A stretch of 64,000 bases of DNA from NCBI RefSeq assembly GCF_051020765.1, contig NC_134930.1:1054001-1118000 (forward strand). Direction: 5' to 3'. Made by a program: the position numbers and the translations under genes. The DNA comes from Lasioglossum baleicum (taxonomy: Eukaryota > Arthropoda > Insecta > Hymenoptera > Halictidae). The notes below the pieces were generated by a model, which was given only the letters and a program-made list of their open reading frames with translations, ran no database searches and had not been told where the DNA came from. Each line of letters opens with the position of its first letter. Positions within the stretch are counted from its first letter, which is position 1. Of this stretch, positions 53,923 through 64,000 are shown piece by piece.

Positions 53923-54415
53923 GTGACACGTGGCAGATTCCGCTACGTCAATCCGAACCCTCCACGAAAGACCGGGTCACCGATAAGCGGTATCGTAGCG
54001 AAACGGCAATAACGAGCGCTCTCCCTGGGACATCCGAACACCCGAAGAATAGAATTATCGCATTTGAATGTCGTGCCCCTGAGCACGACAAGAGTTTTCA
54101 GGGTTTACCGTAAACAGCGAGGAGCCCGCTACCCATCTCCGGCCGCTGATTGGCGGAAGGCCGTGAGTGGAGACGCTCGGAGCGCCTATCGTAGGACGCC
54201 GCTGGCGAGGAAGACGGCGAGGATTGGACCGAGCCCGGATCTGTCAACCCGGAGAAATCGACGAGGCTGTTGCAAATAAGGGCGACCATCTGTCCACCCT
54301 CGTCGACATCTCATCCGGAAAATGCCACGAGGATACCGCCCAACCGCCCTATATCGGCCGGGCCTCGGAAAATATAAAATACCGAAGGCCCGGGCCAGCA
54401 TGTCGTCGAGGCGTC
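53923..54415 (+). mobile_element. 5-prime part of a long LTR-like element
   Basis: Starts TGTGACACGTGGCAG and is collinear with 46935 and 62373 over about 490 bp (AAAGACCGGGTCACC, CTCCCTGGGACATCC, GATTGGCGGAAGG, GAGCCCGGAT). It ends abruptly at a CACAGTGGG Transib-like end. Confidence 0.6.
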
Positions 54416-55620
54416 CCACAGTGGGTTATTTGGCCTGAAAAAGTGGAAAAAATTCGACTTCTAAATTTTTGCGTATGGCATAAAATTTTTGTTGTTCGTA
54501 GTAGTTAAAGGTCTGAAGAATAAGGCTGCAATATTATTTTTTCTATTTGTACACCCGTGAAGTAGTAAACTTCATCGAAAGTCGTGAGATATTAAGGCGC
54601 GCTTGGCGTTTTTAAACAGTCTCTAAGACAGCGTCTGTTCATTGGCGATTTTCAAGTGTTTGGAGGAAAATTCTGTAAATTCTTGTATTACAAAAGTTGT
54701 TCAGATAGGTATACAGAGCACTTTCGCATAGATTTCATGTTGTTATCATCTAAATTAGTATAGTTATTAATATTTGAATATTACCAATCATTCTGTAAGC
54801 TTTTTAAAACTGACAAAACTTTATTGACAATTTTGTTATAGTATAAAGCTTTATTGAGTGCTCTTTTTGGTGTCATTACATTCGGTAAAGATTTGTGATT
54901 ATAAGCCTACAAAGTTTGATTCCGGATATGTCCGGATTCAAATTTTATAGCTAAATTAGTATTAAGCGTTTAACAGCGTTTCGCGTACGCCTGCATGTTA
55001 GGCTACGCTTGGCCTCAAATGAAGAAGAAATATTATCCGAGGTAGAAATTTCTGATGTGTTTTCGGATGAAAATTAATGGTAATAATTTTAAAATGATCT
55101 TATAATAGACCGGGTGAGTCATTCAAAGTGAAACAGACGTATATCTTCGAAATTAAGCATTTTGGTTAAAAAATGTTTCTGACAAAAGTTGTATGATTTC
55201 GAGGCGGCCATAAAATGGCGTTATTGATTTGACCTTGGATAGTCGTTTGAAAATCACGCAAAGGTCATCTTCAATTTCTTAAATAGAAAACCCTATTTTT
55301 TATTGCATATTCTTCTAGCTTGTTTTCAGAGCTTTCCAAAACGCTATAATAAAATATTTTTTTCTTAAATACTTTTCAAGTTACAATAGTGCAAATATTC
55401 CACTATCGCCTCGCTTTTTCAGGGGTTCTCGATAATCTGAGAAAAAAATGTTTCCAACAAAAGAGGAACAGTATTCAGTCGTCTACACATTTCAATATAT
55501 CAAAGTTCAAAAAATTTTTTTTTTTCAAAAATTGAGGTAAATTTGATTTCTTAAATACTAAAATGTATTTTGGATTTCATAATGTTGTAGCTGATGTTAA
55601 GGCGAATCCACAACGATATA
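54415..55620. other. Unassigned AT-rich sequence with a Transib-like left end
   Basis: CACAGTGGGTTATTTGG at 54416 resembles a Transib terminus and is preceded by GCGTCC; no matching right end was seen. 55100-55600 is repeat-like (GGGTGAGTCATTCAAAGTG) without coding potential. Confidence 0.4.
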
Positions 55621-56790
55621 CAGGGTGTCTCAAAATTAGGTCCGGAGCCGAAAATGGGAGGTTCCTAAGGTCATTTCAAGCGACATTTTCCTTTGAAAAA
55701 ATGTCGTCCGCGGCTTCGTTAACGAGTTATTAACGAAAAACACGGACCAATCAGAGCGCGAGCTAGACGCGTGCAGCCCGGCGCGCCGGCAGCCGAGTGT
55801 CGGTGGCACGCCGCGATGTCGCAACGAACAAAAGTTTCTCGATGATCTGAATCCTCGCCAATTTCGATAAGCGTTGGATATGTTGTCAATACCATGATTC
55901 TGAACATCATTTCCCTTTACAGTTTCTGTCGATCGGCTTTAGTTTACGATATTATTGTAAAAATTTGTAATTGTAAATCGATCGATGTACTATTTTCTAT
56001 CCGATTTCGATAAGCTTTGGATATGTTGTCAATACCATGATTCTGAACAACATTTACCTTTACGGTTTTTGTCGGTCGGCTTTAGCTTACGATATTATTG
56101 TAAAAATTTGTAATTGTAAATCGATCGATGTACTATTTTCTATCCGATTTCGATAAGCTTTGGATATGTTGTCAATACCATGATTCTGAACAACATTTCC
56201 CTTTACGGTTTTTGTCGGTCGGCTTTAGTTTACGATATTATTGTAAAAATTTGTAATTGTAAATCGATCGATGTACTATTTTCTATCCGATTTCAATAAG
56301 CTTTGGATATGTTGTCAATACAATGATTCTGAACAACATTTCCCTTTACGGTTTTTGTCGGTCGGCTTTAGTTTACGATATTATTGTAAAAATTTGTAAT
56401 TGTAAATCGATCGATGTACTATTTTCTATCCGATTTCAATAAGCTTTGGATATGTTGTCAATACCATGATTCTGATCAACATTTCCCTTTACAGTTTTTG
56501 TCGGTCGGCTTTAGTTTACGATATTATTGTAAAAATTTGTAATTGTAAATCGATCGATGTACATACTATCTCCTCGCCGATTTCGATGAGCTTTATTTCA
56601 AAGGAAAAAGATATTTAAAACATCGATTTATAAAGCATCAATTTATAACATATTTCAAAGTCATCGAAATCGGTGATCATCGGCAACTTTACTCGAACGA
56701 TAGAAGAAGCACAAACTTACTGATTTAAAAACTCACTTATTCAGCCGTAAATCCATTTGACTACCACATACAACCACCATACTTTCACAT
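55621..56790. mobile_element. Truncated fold-back of the TACAGGGTGTCCC family
   Basis: Left end CAGGGTGTCTCAAAATTAGG preceded by TATA, then TTATTAACG and CCAATCAGAGCGCG. Next come the 143-bp array and a stretch (AAAAACTCACTTATTCAGCC) that matches the giant fold-back at 50569. No right end exists before the LTR-like region at 56925. Confidence 0.8.
55852..56575. repeat. 143-bp tandem repeat, five units
   Basis: GGATATGTTGTCAATA occurs at 55876, 56019, 56162, 56305 and 56448, exactly 143 bp apart. Each unit also contains ATCGATCGATGTAC. Units are closely similar, suggesting recent amplification. The diverged monomers in 50024-53828 have a spacing near 151 bp. Confidence 0.96.
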
Positions 56791-56924
56791 AATTGTTGAA
56801 CTCGTAGCACACTTTTATAACTCGTATCGATATCGAACGAAATTACTTACTCCGACGCGGAAAGAGTTCGATGCTCTTCGCGATGCCGCGCGAAACTGTG
56901 CTCTCCCAGCGTACAATGTTGTAA

Positions 56925-57320
56925 CAGACCTACATATCGTAGGCCTGTTACGAACAAACCCCTAGCAAACCTCCACCGGTTATACACAACGTCGCGATCT
57001 AGTAACGTACCACCGGCCTCCTGTCACAACAACAACACCGCCTGTACCGCACGTACCCCGCACCCAGGCCCGTATTCCAACGGGAATCCAAATCAAATTT
57101 CCAAAATACTGTTCGAAAGACGGTATACGTCATTATCAAAATACCGCACCGCACCACCATCCCTTACCACCAAATCATCCCTATAAAAGCCGTCGCAAAC
57201 AGACTAGAATCACCTGAGTCTGCCAGCAGTTATCCAGGGACAACATCGTGCGATATTCCAGTGCTGTGAGTATTCTACCTGTAACTGTTGTCCACGTCTC
57301 CGCCGTTATCGGCATCCTGG
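56925..57320 (+). other. LTR-like or promoter-like region
   Basis: TGTAACAGACC...GGCCTGTTAC forms a hairpin at 56928-56960. CCCTATAAAAGCC near 57180 is a good TATA box, about 65 bp upstream of the CGATATTCCAGTG leader. No second LTR or primer-binding site was found, so the assignment stays open. Confidence 0.35.
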
Positions 57321-57322
57321 TT

Positions 57323-57900
57323 CCGCTGGTACGAGCCGTGCTCTACCTCGAACACCCGGTGCGTCACCGGTCTCTTTCGCTAGGCGCGTCGCCTCCGAGA
57401 GTCGACAAACAAGAAGTGGTGTGTCACCCCTTCGGCTTCGTCGAAGAAATCCTGTTGTCCTGTCCGTCCGCTGGTGCGAGCCGTGCTCCACCTCGAACAC
57501 CCGGTGCGTCACCGGTCACTTTCGTTAGGCGCGTCGCCTCCGAGAGCCAGCGAACAAGAAGTGGTGCGTCACCCCTTTGACTTGGTTGGAGAACCTCCTG
57601 TCCAGTTATCCTGTACTTCCGCTGGTGCGAGCTGTGCTCCACCTCGAACACCCGGTGCGTCACCGGTCACTTTCGCCAGGCGCGTCGCCTCCGAGAGCCG
57701 ACGAACAAGAAGCGGTGCGTCACCCTTTGACTTCGTCGGAGAACCTCCTGTCCAGTTATCCTGTCGCTCCGCTGGTGCGAGTTGTACTCCACCTCGAACA
57801 TACCCGGTGCGTCACCAGTATATTTCGTGAGCCGCGTCGTCCACGAAATCGGCCGACCTAGAAGTGGTGCGTCACCCTTCGACGTCGCCTAAGAACCGCC
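57323..57900. repeat. Approximately 150-bp tandem repeat, four units
   Basis: CCGCTGGT(A/G)CGAG starts at 57323, 57468, 57619 and 57769 (spacings 145, 151, 150). Each unit contains CACCTCGAACACCCGGTGCG and GGCGCGTCGCCTCCGAGAG. Frames shift between units, so it is unlikely to be coding despite several open frames. Confidence 0.9.
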
Positions 57901-60616
57901 TAGAAAGTCACCCTCGTGAGGCGAGTCGCCCACGAGGCCAGTCGAGCCAGACAAGGTGCGTCACCTTGACCGAACTCCCTGAACGACTGTCCGGAGGAAC
58001 TTCGATGACCCGTGCGTCACGGACATCGAAGGACCACTACAACCCGGCCTAGGTAGGGAGATCACGACGTCAGTCGCGATCTAACCCTACGCCTGTCCAT
58101 CCTGCCTGCACCCTACGCCTCTTACAGGTAGTACTCTCACGGTCACACGTCTTAAACTCACGGGCACCGTAGCACTATCACCGTGCACTATATCCTGAGG
58201 AACCGTATCCTGAGGCACCGTAGCTTACGCGTCCGAAAGGCAGCGAGTATAATTTATTTACCCACAACCGACTCGTTTCAGTTATTTCACCCGTACCGAC
58301 TCCGTTCCTCGCGTCGTCACTCCACTTGTCGTTTAGAACCCTGGGTCGGCGAGCTGTTCAACACCAAGGAGCCCGAACGCGAGGAAGCCGAACGACGACG
58401 AAACACACCTGTTTCAATGTATTCGATGAAGGCGTCGTTTAAAACAAATGAAATCGTTTCCAAGGAGATATTGATTTTTCGAGAACCATATGGCATTGAT
58501 TTTTCGAGAATCATATGATTCTCGAAAACACCGATTCTTGACGAACGAACGATGCCATGGACGAGATGTCTCGTGTATCCTTATGCACTGTCACGTTAAC
58601 CTTTTTCCGACGAGCGGTTTGCCTCGCGGAAGCCGGTCAACTTCGGGCCTTGCAGGCGCTGAGACCAGGCCGCGGGCAAGCCGAGTACACGCGGTCCGCC
58701 CGAGACAAACGAGACTCGAGGATTCGACGATTTCCTCACGACAAACGAAAGGTTCGGGCGCCAGGCACCGCAAGGATGCCACACGGAACGCGGAACAAGG
58801 CTCGAGCTCGGAGAAGCCGAGGTCGAGAGTCGAATCTTCGAGACACGCGGATCGAAAACGACGTCGCGACTGGGCCAGATGGTTCGAACACGGGATGACT
58901 AGGACAGCCCTCTCGGCAGGACGGATCTCACAGGGAATCGAGTAATTCGACTACGATATGGTCTCGAGCTATTTATTGTAGCAGTCGTTAAATTACAAAA
59001 TCTGCGGCCACGTGACCGCGACCCGAGAGCCCGCGCTCTTCATACAAGATAGCGAGAAGGTGGTCGTTCGCCGCGCGGTTGTCTTACCGATTTTGCTCGC
59101 ACGATACCGCTGACAATTACCGGGGTTTCGTTCGCAACGAACTTCGGAAACGCGAGGCGCAGATGATCGGCGAACTGCGAGACTGTCGCGATGACTTCCG
59201 CCCGTGATTCGCCCCGACGCGTACGCTAACGATTACGCGATCGAACGCCGACGAAAACCCTACGATGTTCGGCGAGAGACACAGGATTCGAGAAACGCGA
59301 AGAGACCGAAATGATCACTCGCACGAAACGCGACTCCTCTTAGGACACTCTTTCGCACGTAATTTAAAGACGAAAACTCTCAAAATAATCTCGAAATCTC
59401 AAAGCATTCCCGAAACGAACGCGAGCGAATTATCGAGGACGGAATGGGAAGCATTCGTCCTCTCGCGACGAAGGTCGAGCCGTCGCGCAACGAACTACCG
59501 AATGGATCACAAGTGCGGCTTACCGTTTCTCGTTTTCGATGCCCTTTTTCGGAACTGCTCTCGATAGAGCGTGAGGCACGGCCGGAGCGTAGGTGGACTT
59601 CATCCTAGACACCACGAAAACCTCCAACGGGCACTTCTCGGTTTCCCGACACTAAGTTACAATTAGTTCGCAACGCGAGTGCAGAGCGCACGACATGCGA
59701 TAACGAGAGCCAGCGCGACAGTGATCCATCGATTTTCGGCAATCTAGCGGATCGAACTCGGTTCCCCCCACTCGACCGCTTTTCCGAATTGCCTATGGCG
59801 TGTTTCCACGGCGTAACTCTACGGCACAGGAGCGTTCCCTCTTCGCGCCCTAGGGCCCCGGGCAATCACGAAATTGGTCAAGGAGCCTATCGCTCGACTT
59901 GACCAGCGGAGGGGCTTCCTCTTCTCGGCTACGAGGGCACCGACCCCGGGGTAGCTCTCCCTTGACGGGGCGAGACGGCGTCAGGTCTTCCAGTCCGTCA
60001 CCTTGGACGAGATGTTTAAGAGAGCTACTGTCCTGGCGGCGCCTCCGGTTTGTTTGCCGAGTGTCCTCGCACCAAGCTCTAATTTCTCGAAACGGCGATT
60101 CGCTTTTCCGTCGGGCGCTTCCTGGCCTTGGGGCGATTGGTCATTTCCCGTGACAATTCGGACGGTCGGTGGTTCCTTCTGCGCGTTCCATATACGGCCC
60201 TGAAACTTGCCGTTCTCGGCACGCGCGACAGATGTCATTAGGAGGTCCTCGATAATATCGGGATCTCTTAAAGGAGCGCTCTCGAATCCTGTCTCGGTAC
60301 GTGTCCCGTTAGAGGGCGGTCCGGTCCTTTATCGCTCTCGAAAATATGCGCGGAATTAACGGAGAAGGGACGTCGCAAACGTTGCAACGTCACAGCACAC
60401 ACCGCTAGATCACGTATACGTACGTGAGGACTGCGAGGGTCCGTGATTAGACTTCTGATTTCTCAATAATGCAAAGACGGGGTTTTTTAGTAGTCAAAAT
60501 CGCTAGACGAAAGATCAATCTAGGATGCGATCATTCTCAAAAGTCCTATTTTTACGATTACGAGCAATGGTTTTGCAATATTCGGCTGCATGTTGTCCGT
60601 CGAAGAGGCTAGAACG
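57901..60616. other. Unassigned CpG-rich sequence
   Basis: No protein domain recognised in any frame. On the minus strand AATAAATAGCTCGAGACC (near 58960) could be a polyadenylation signal of a degraded LTR element. A perfect 20-bp inverted pair around TTTTTCGAGAATCATATGATTCTCGAAAA lies at 58499-58530 (stem CGAGAATCAT). Short arrays of no clear identity otherwise. Confidence 0.35.
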
Positions 60617-60897
60617 CCGCACAGTGGGACCTTTCGTCCAAATCTGAGACAAAATCAAAGAACTTTCGATAGAAATGAGGTAGAGCGATGAAATTTTTTA
60701 AAAATTAAAGCTGAAACTTTGCAGAACACGGGAAAAATAGGGAGATTATGGTACGAACGTTTTTAACCTTGAGTTACGGTGGGTTCAATCGGAACACTGT
60801 CACTGGGTCGAAAGACTACTCTGAGTAAACACGTGCGAACCTTTGACCGCGTTAATATAAAGTACTTTGCGACTGCCGCCATCTTAGCGAAATTGGT
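60617..60897. other. Transib-like left end, truncated
   Basis: CGCCG followed by CACAGTGGGACCTTTCG at 60617, then a weak match to the Transib subterminus (GATGAAATTTTT). No opposite end was located. Confidence 0.4.
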
Positions 60898-61806
60898 AAG
60901 TGCCGGTCAGGCTTAATTTCGATATATTTTGTGGCCAGTTCATTGTTGGTTCGGGGACGTTATTCGTGTTCGCGAAAATTCTTACCGCTGTGTACCGTGA
61001 GGGCGCTAGCGTTTACCGTCGACCAGGAGTCGCTCTCCTGAGAGGTTCGCGAGGCCGCGGGTCGTGTCGTCGCCGAATCCTCGTGCACGAGTTATTCGGG
61101 ACACACGATATTCGTCCGGTAATTCTTTGGGCTGCCCTCGGATCGTTCCAAGGTGGGACGTCGCACCGTGTCCGTTTCGCATCTTTCGCCGTTCGCACGT
61201 ATCGCCCAGCCTCGAATTAGGAACGCGTACGTTACCGGAGCTCGGTCGAATTCGTGCCTTCGAGGCCTGTACTCTCACGCAAAGTCCTGTGACGACCGAA
61301 CTCGACGCGATCGTAAATATTCCGCGCGATCGGCCGAACAGCCGCCGTAACTTTCGTGTTCGCGCCGGCAACTTTATTGACTACCGCCGGCTAATGCCGG
61401 CGGATTGTACGACTATCCTGTTTTCAATAAACGACGTCATATTGCCCGAAAACACTCGTGTGGTTTATTCTTGCGTGAGAAACGTTCCCGTCGCGGGGAA
61501 TGCCCCGTTCCTCTCATCACGTGGTACCCTGGACTCGTTCGTGGCCGTCACCGGCCAAAACTATCCTCGCCGATTCGATTTCGTGCTGAATTTCGAACGA
61601 ATCGTTCGATAAGTTTGCGTGGCACGCTGTCGTGCCTGGCGCCCGTTCATTTAGTGTCCAAATAGATCTTTCGATTCAAATCTGCGAGTGATCCTTTGTC
61701 CCGAGAGGACCACGTGTCGCGCGACCGAGCGTGGCTCGGACGCAAGGCCATAATTTCTCGTAGTCGGTCACTTCTCTGCTCGCAGGGAAATACCCGACGT
61801 GACAAT
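60898..61806 (+). mobile_element. Long LTR-like element, 3-prime part
   Basis: From TAAGTGCCGGTCAGG through a TTCAATAAACGACG polyadenylation signal (61422) and GTCCCGAGAGGACCACG (61700) to GACGTGACA (61798-61806). The last part matches the very end of the window (63970-64000). The 5-prime 750 bp are missing. Confidence 0.6.
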
Positions 61807-62372
61807 ATCATGTATTATAAAAATAAGGACAAGAACTAATCTCCTTTCCTTCCTCTTCACCTGCCTATTGATTAAGTAGTTTAATACATATATGTTGTCT
61901 ATGTTCCGTCGCACAGGAACAGTATTCGTAGGTATCCTTCGGACAGGATTTATGATGCGAACGTGTCTAAATATCCTCCTCGAGGATTAAACAAACTAGG
62001 GTCTTTCGGCGACCAGTCAAGGCATCTGTTTAACGTTCAGTTTTTATACACACTCGAAATTACAAGGTGTCATAAATTTAGTCCCTCCGAAGGACCGTTC
62101 GCGACCGTTACGCAGGGTGCCAAATTACCTGGACTCGTCGCGTCGTCGACCGAGTAAGATCTCGCCCCACTCCTCCTTCCCAGGGCCTCATTCAGAGCTA
62201 CGGGAAGGAGGTCCTAGAAGTCAAAAGTGTACTGATTGGGAAATGCAACTTTCTACAGGAACCAAACAGTGCATCTTATTTCTTATTCGAGAATCCAACG
62301 AACATCGCGCTAGGACTGGAAGACGAAGTCGCACAGTTGAGTTTTACGCTCTAAGATATAGAAATATATAGA
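61807..62372. other. Unassigned sequence
   Basis: No gene or element recognised. Confidence 0.4.
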
Positions 62373-64000
62373 GTGTGACGTGGCAGGATTGCCTGTGTCA
62401 CTCTAACCTCTCTAGCGGAAGACCGGGCCATCCTCTGGTCAAGCATCGCGATAAGGGCCGCTGCCAGCGCTCTCCCTGGGCACGAGTGAGACCCAAAAAG
62501 GCGAATTCTAATATTTTGAATGTCGCGCCAATTTGCGCGACGAAAGTTTACAGAATCGTATCCGGATTCCAGGTGGGATCCGGAATTCCTCTTTCAACGC
62601 CAATGGAACAAACCCTCGAGGATAAGCACCTCGAGGCAGGCAAAACGCAGGATCCTGAAACAAGACAACGGGAGATCGTCAAGGCCCAGGACTGTCAACC
62701 TGGAGGCGCCGACGAGGGCATCCGGTGCAGAGAGGACCAACTACTCTACCCTGTCGTCGCCTCGTCCGGGAAGAAGCTGCACCGCAACCGGATTGGCTGA
62801 CGCCGATCGTCTCACCGGGAAGCGGCCAATCGGAAGACATCGCTGCCGGCGACGCTGTGAGATGCCAGAAGCCGAACGCCGTCGCGTAGGATTCGTCAAC
62901 GCGAAATTCCTTATTAGCGATAGGCCGAGACGTTGCGCGGAGAAAGTATAATACTCTGCTTCCGCGTACCCGGGCCACCGCGTGAACTATCACTGCGTCA
63001 TTGGAACTCTTAGCGAAAAGTCGTATTTTTGAACTATGGCTAATAGAACTAGTATTTTGCGCCTGCTGAGACAGAGGGAAATAAGATTCGCTGCCGACCA
63101 CCTGTTGCGGAATCCACCAGTGGTAAGCGCCGATCAGGCTTTCGATAAATACTATTTGTGAATTTCGTGTTGGCTCGGGTAGCGCAGCGAGGTTAGGTAT
63201 TCGCGTCGCGAGAATTACAACGGAATAGGCGATATTCGTGGACACTATTGTTGTTAAAGTGCGAGCCCTTCGTATTGTGAAGGATCTCGTTTTTGTGATA
63301 CGAATCCGGTCGGATAGCGGGGGCCGCGTGGCCGCATTTTGACGGTTGTACGACGCCAGGATTAACGCGAAGTCGCGGATTCGTAATAAGATCGCTACCG
63401 TCGATAATTCTGATTAACCTGCACTCGTTCCACGGTGTGAAACCGTCGCGTGTTCAATTCGCGTTCGTGAATTCTGTTCGATCGACGCAAGTCCGAGAAA
63501 AACGCGAATTTCATCTGAGTTCGGTCGGAAAGCGGCCTTCGAGGCCTTCCGCGTCGCAAAGTTCTCATCGCTGCTGAATTCTACGCGAAATCATAAATGA
63601 CGAGAGACACAGCGCGTGCGATTTCCACCTGTCGCTATGTTACGCGCCGGCTACCATTGTAATCGCTGCCGAGCTCGTCGGCAGCTCATCAACCTTGTTC
63701 AATAAACGAATTGTTAGCCGTAACTTTGTTCATTCCTTGGGTGAAACCTTCCCGCTGTGGGGAATGTCTCGTGTTCTCCCGGTGTAGAACCCTGTACATA
63801 CCTTTTCGTTAGCTATTTGGGATTAGTTTTCCGCGTCGCAGGCTCGCGAGTCGAACGTAACCATTTATTTGAAGAACTAGATTATTTTGCGTGGCACTTT
63901 CGAGTGTCTAACGCCCGAAAATTCGTGTCAATTACGGAAAATCTTGTGAGCCTGTGAACGTGTTTTGTCCCGGGAGGACCACGCCTCGTACGGCCGAGCG
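62373..64000 (+). mobile_element. Long LTR-like element, runs off the window
   Basis: Starts TGTGACGTGGCAGG after ATATATAGAG. It contains family blocks at the expected offsets: CTCCCTGGGCACG, TAAGCGCCGATCAGG (63127), TTCAATAAACG polyadenylation signal (63700) and GTCCCGGGAGGACCACG (63968). By comparison with 61700-61806 about 80-110 bp are missing at the window edge, so the full LTR would be about 1.7 kb. No coding domain seen. Confidence 0.62.

Noticed and set aside
57248..57861. Three open frames over the 150-bp repeats
   Set aside because: The period is not constant modulo three and the same sequence is read in different frames in successive units.

Overview
This window looks like a stretch of insect heterochromatin or gene-poor DNA made almost entirely of nested transposable elements. 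An ant or other hymenopteran is my best guess, from the mix of Transib, mariner, hAT, R1-type LINE and Gypsy elements; that is inference. I found no convincing intact host protein-coding gene. What can be supported: one apparently intact Transib transposase (a RAG1 relative), a Gypsy retrotransposon with an open pol and 425-bp LTRs differing at about three sites, a second Gypsy broken by an in-frame stop and a gag frameshift, several DNA-transposon remnants, and many fold-back (long inverted repeat) elements whose target-site duplications can be read directly.

Layout. 1-2332: part of a TA-flanked MITE carrying a Helitron (53-1606) and a fold-back element (1701-2066); an unoccupied copy of the same MITE lies at 52695-53356. 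4190-6191: a 2.0-kb element with an 8-bp duplication. 6436-7541: a hAT with a transposase remnant. 8271-9080: a fold-back repeat. 9895-10757: a dead mariner. 11121-11560: LTR fragment and 28-bp minisatellite. 11979-13090: a fold-back carrying two opposed transposase ends. 13545-14060: AT-rich tandem repeat. 14212-17642: Transib. 18790-19150: LINE tail. 19960-20225: 27-bp minisatellite. 21868-26868: Gypsy-1 (+). 27132-31880: Gypsy-2 (-). 32138-32572: an orphan open exon. 33056-33773: R1-like ORF1 remnant. 34181-35632: a fold-back element with a solo LTR and a hAT MITE nested in it. 35757-36733: another solo LTR. 39126-40393, 41181-41380, 41573-41885 and 44552-44753: MITEs. 42896-45128: a 2.2-kb element with AG...CT ends and a frameshifted coding remnant, possibly Polinton-derived. 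46584-48100, 53923-54415 and 60898-64000: a family of long CpG-rich LTR-like sequences. 48333-48995: a MULE-type MITE. 49461-49854: a spliced MADF gene remnant. 50024-53828: a 3.8-kb fold-back whose core is a ~0.9-kb-arm palindrome. 55621-58000: truncated fold-back element with 143-bp repeats, then a ~150-bp repeat array.

How the parts relate. The elements act on each other rather than forming a pathway: most insertions sit inside older elements, and paralogous empty copies in the same window let the order of insertion be reconstructed in several places. The active-looking components are the Transib (transposase, 38-bp matching termini, perfect 5-bp duplication) and Gypsy-1 (intact pol, but a shortened gag that would need Gag supplied in trans). 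The density, age range and mixed orientation would fit a piRNA-producing TE graveyard, which is a hypothesis only.
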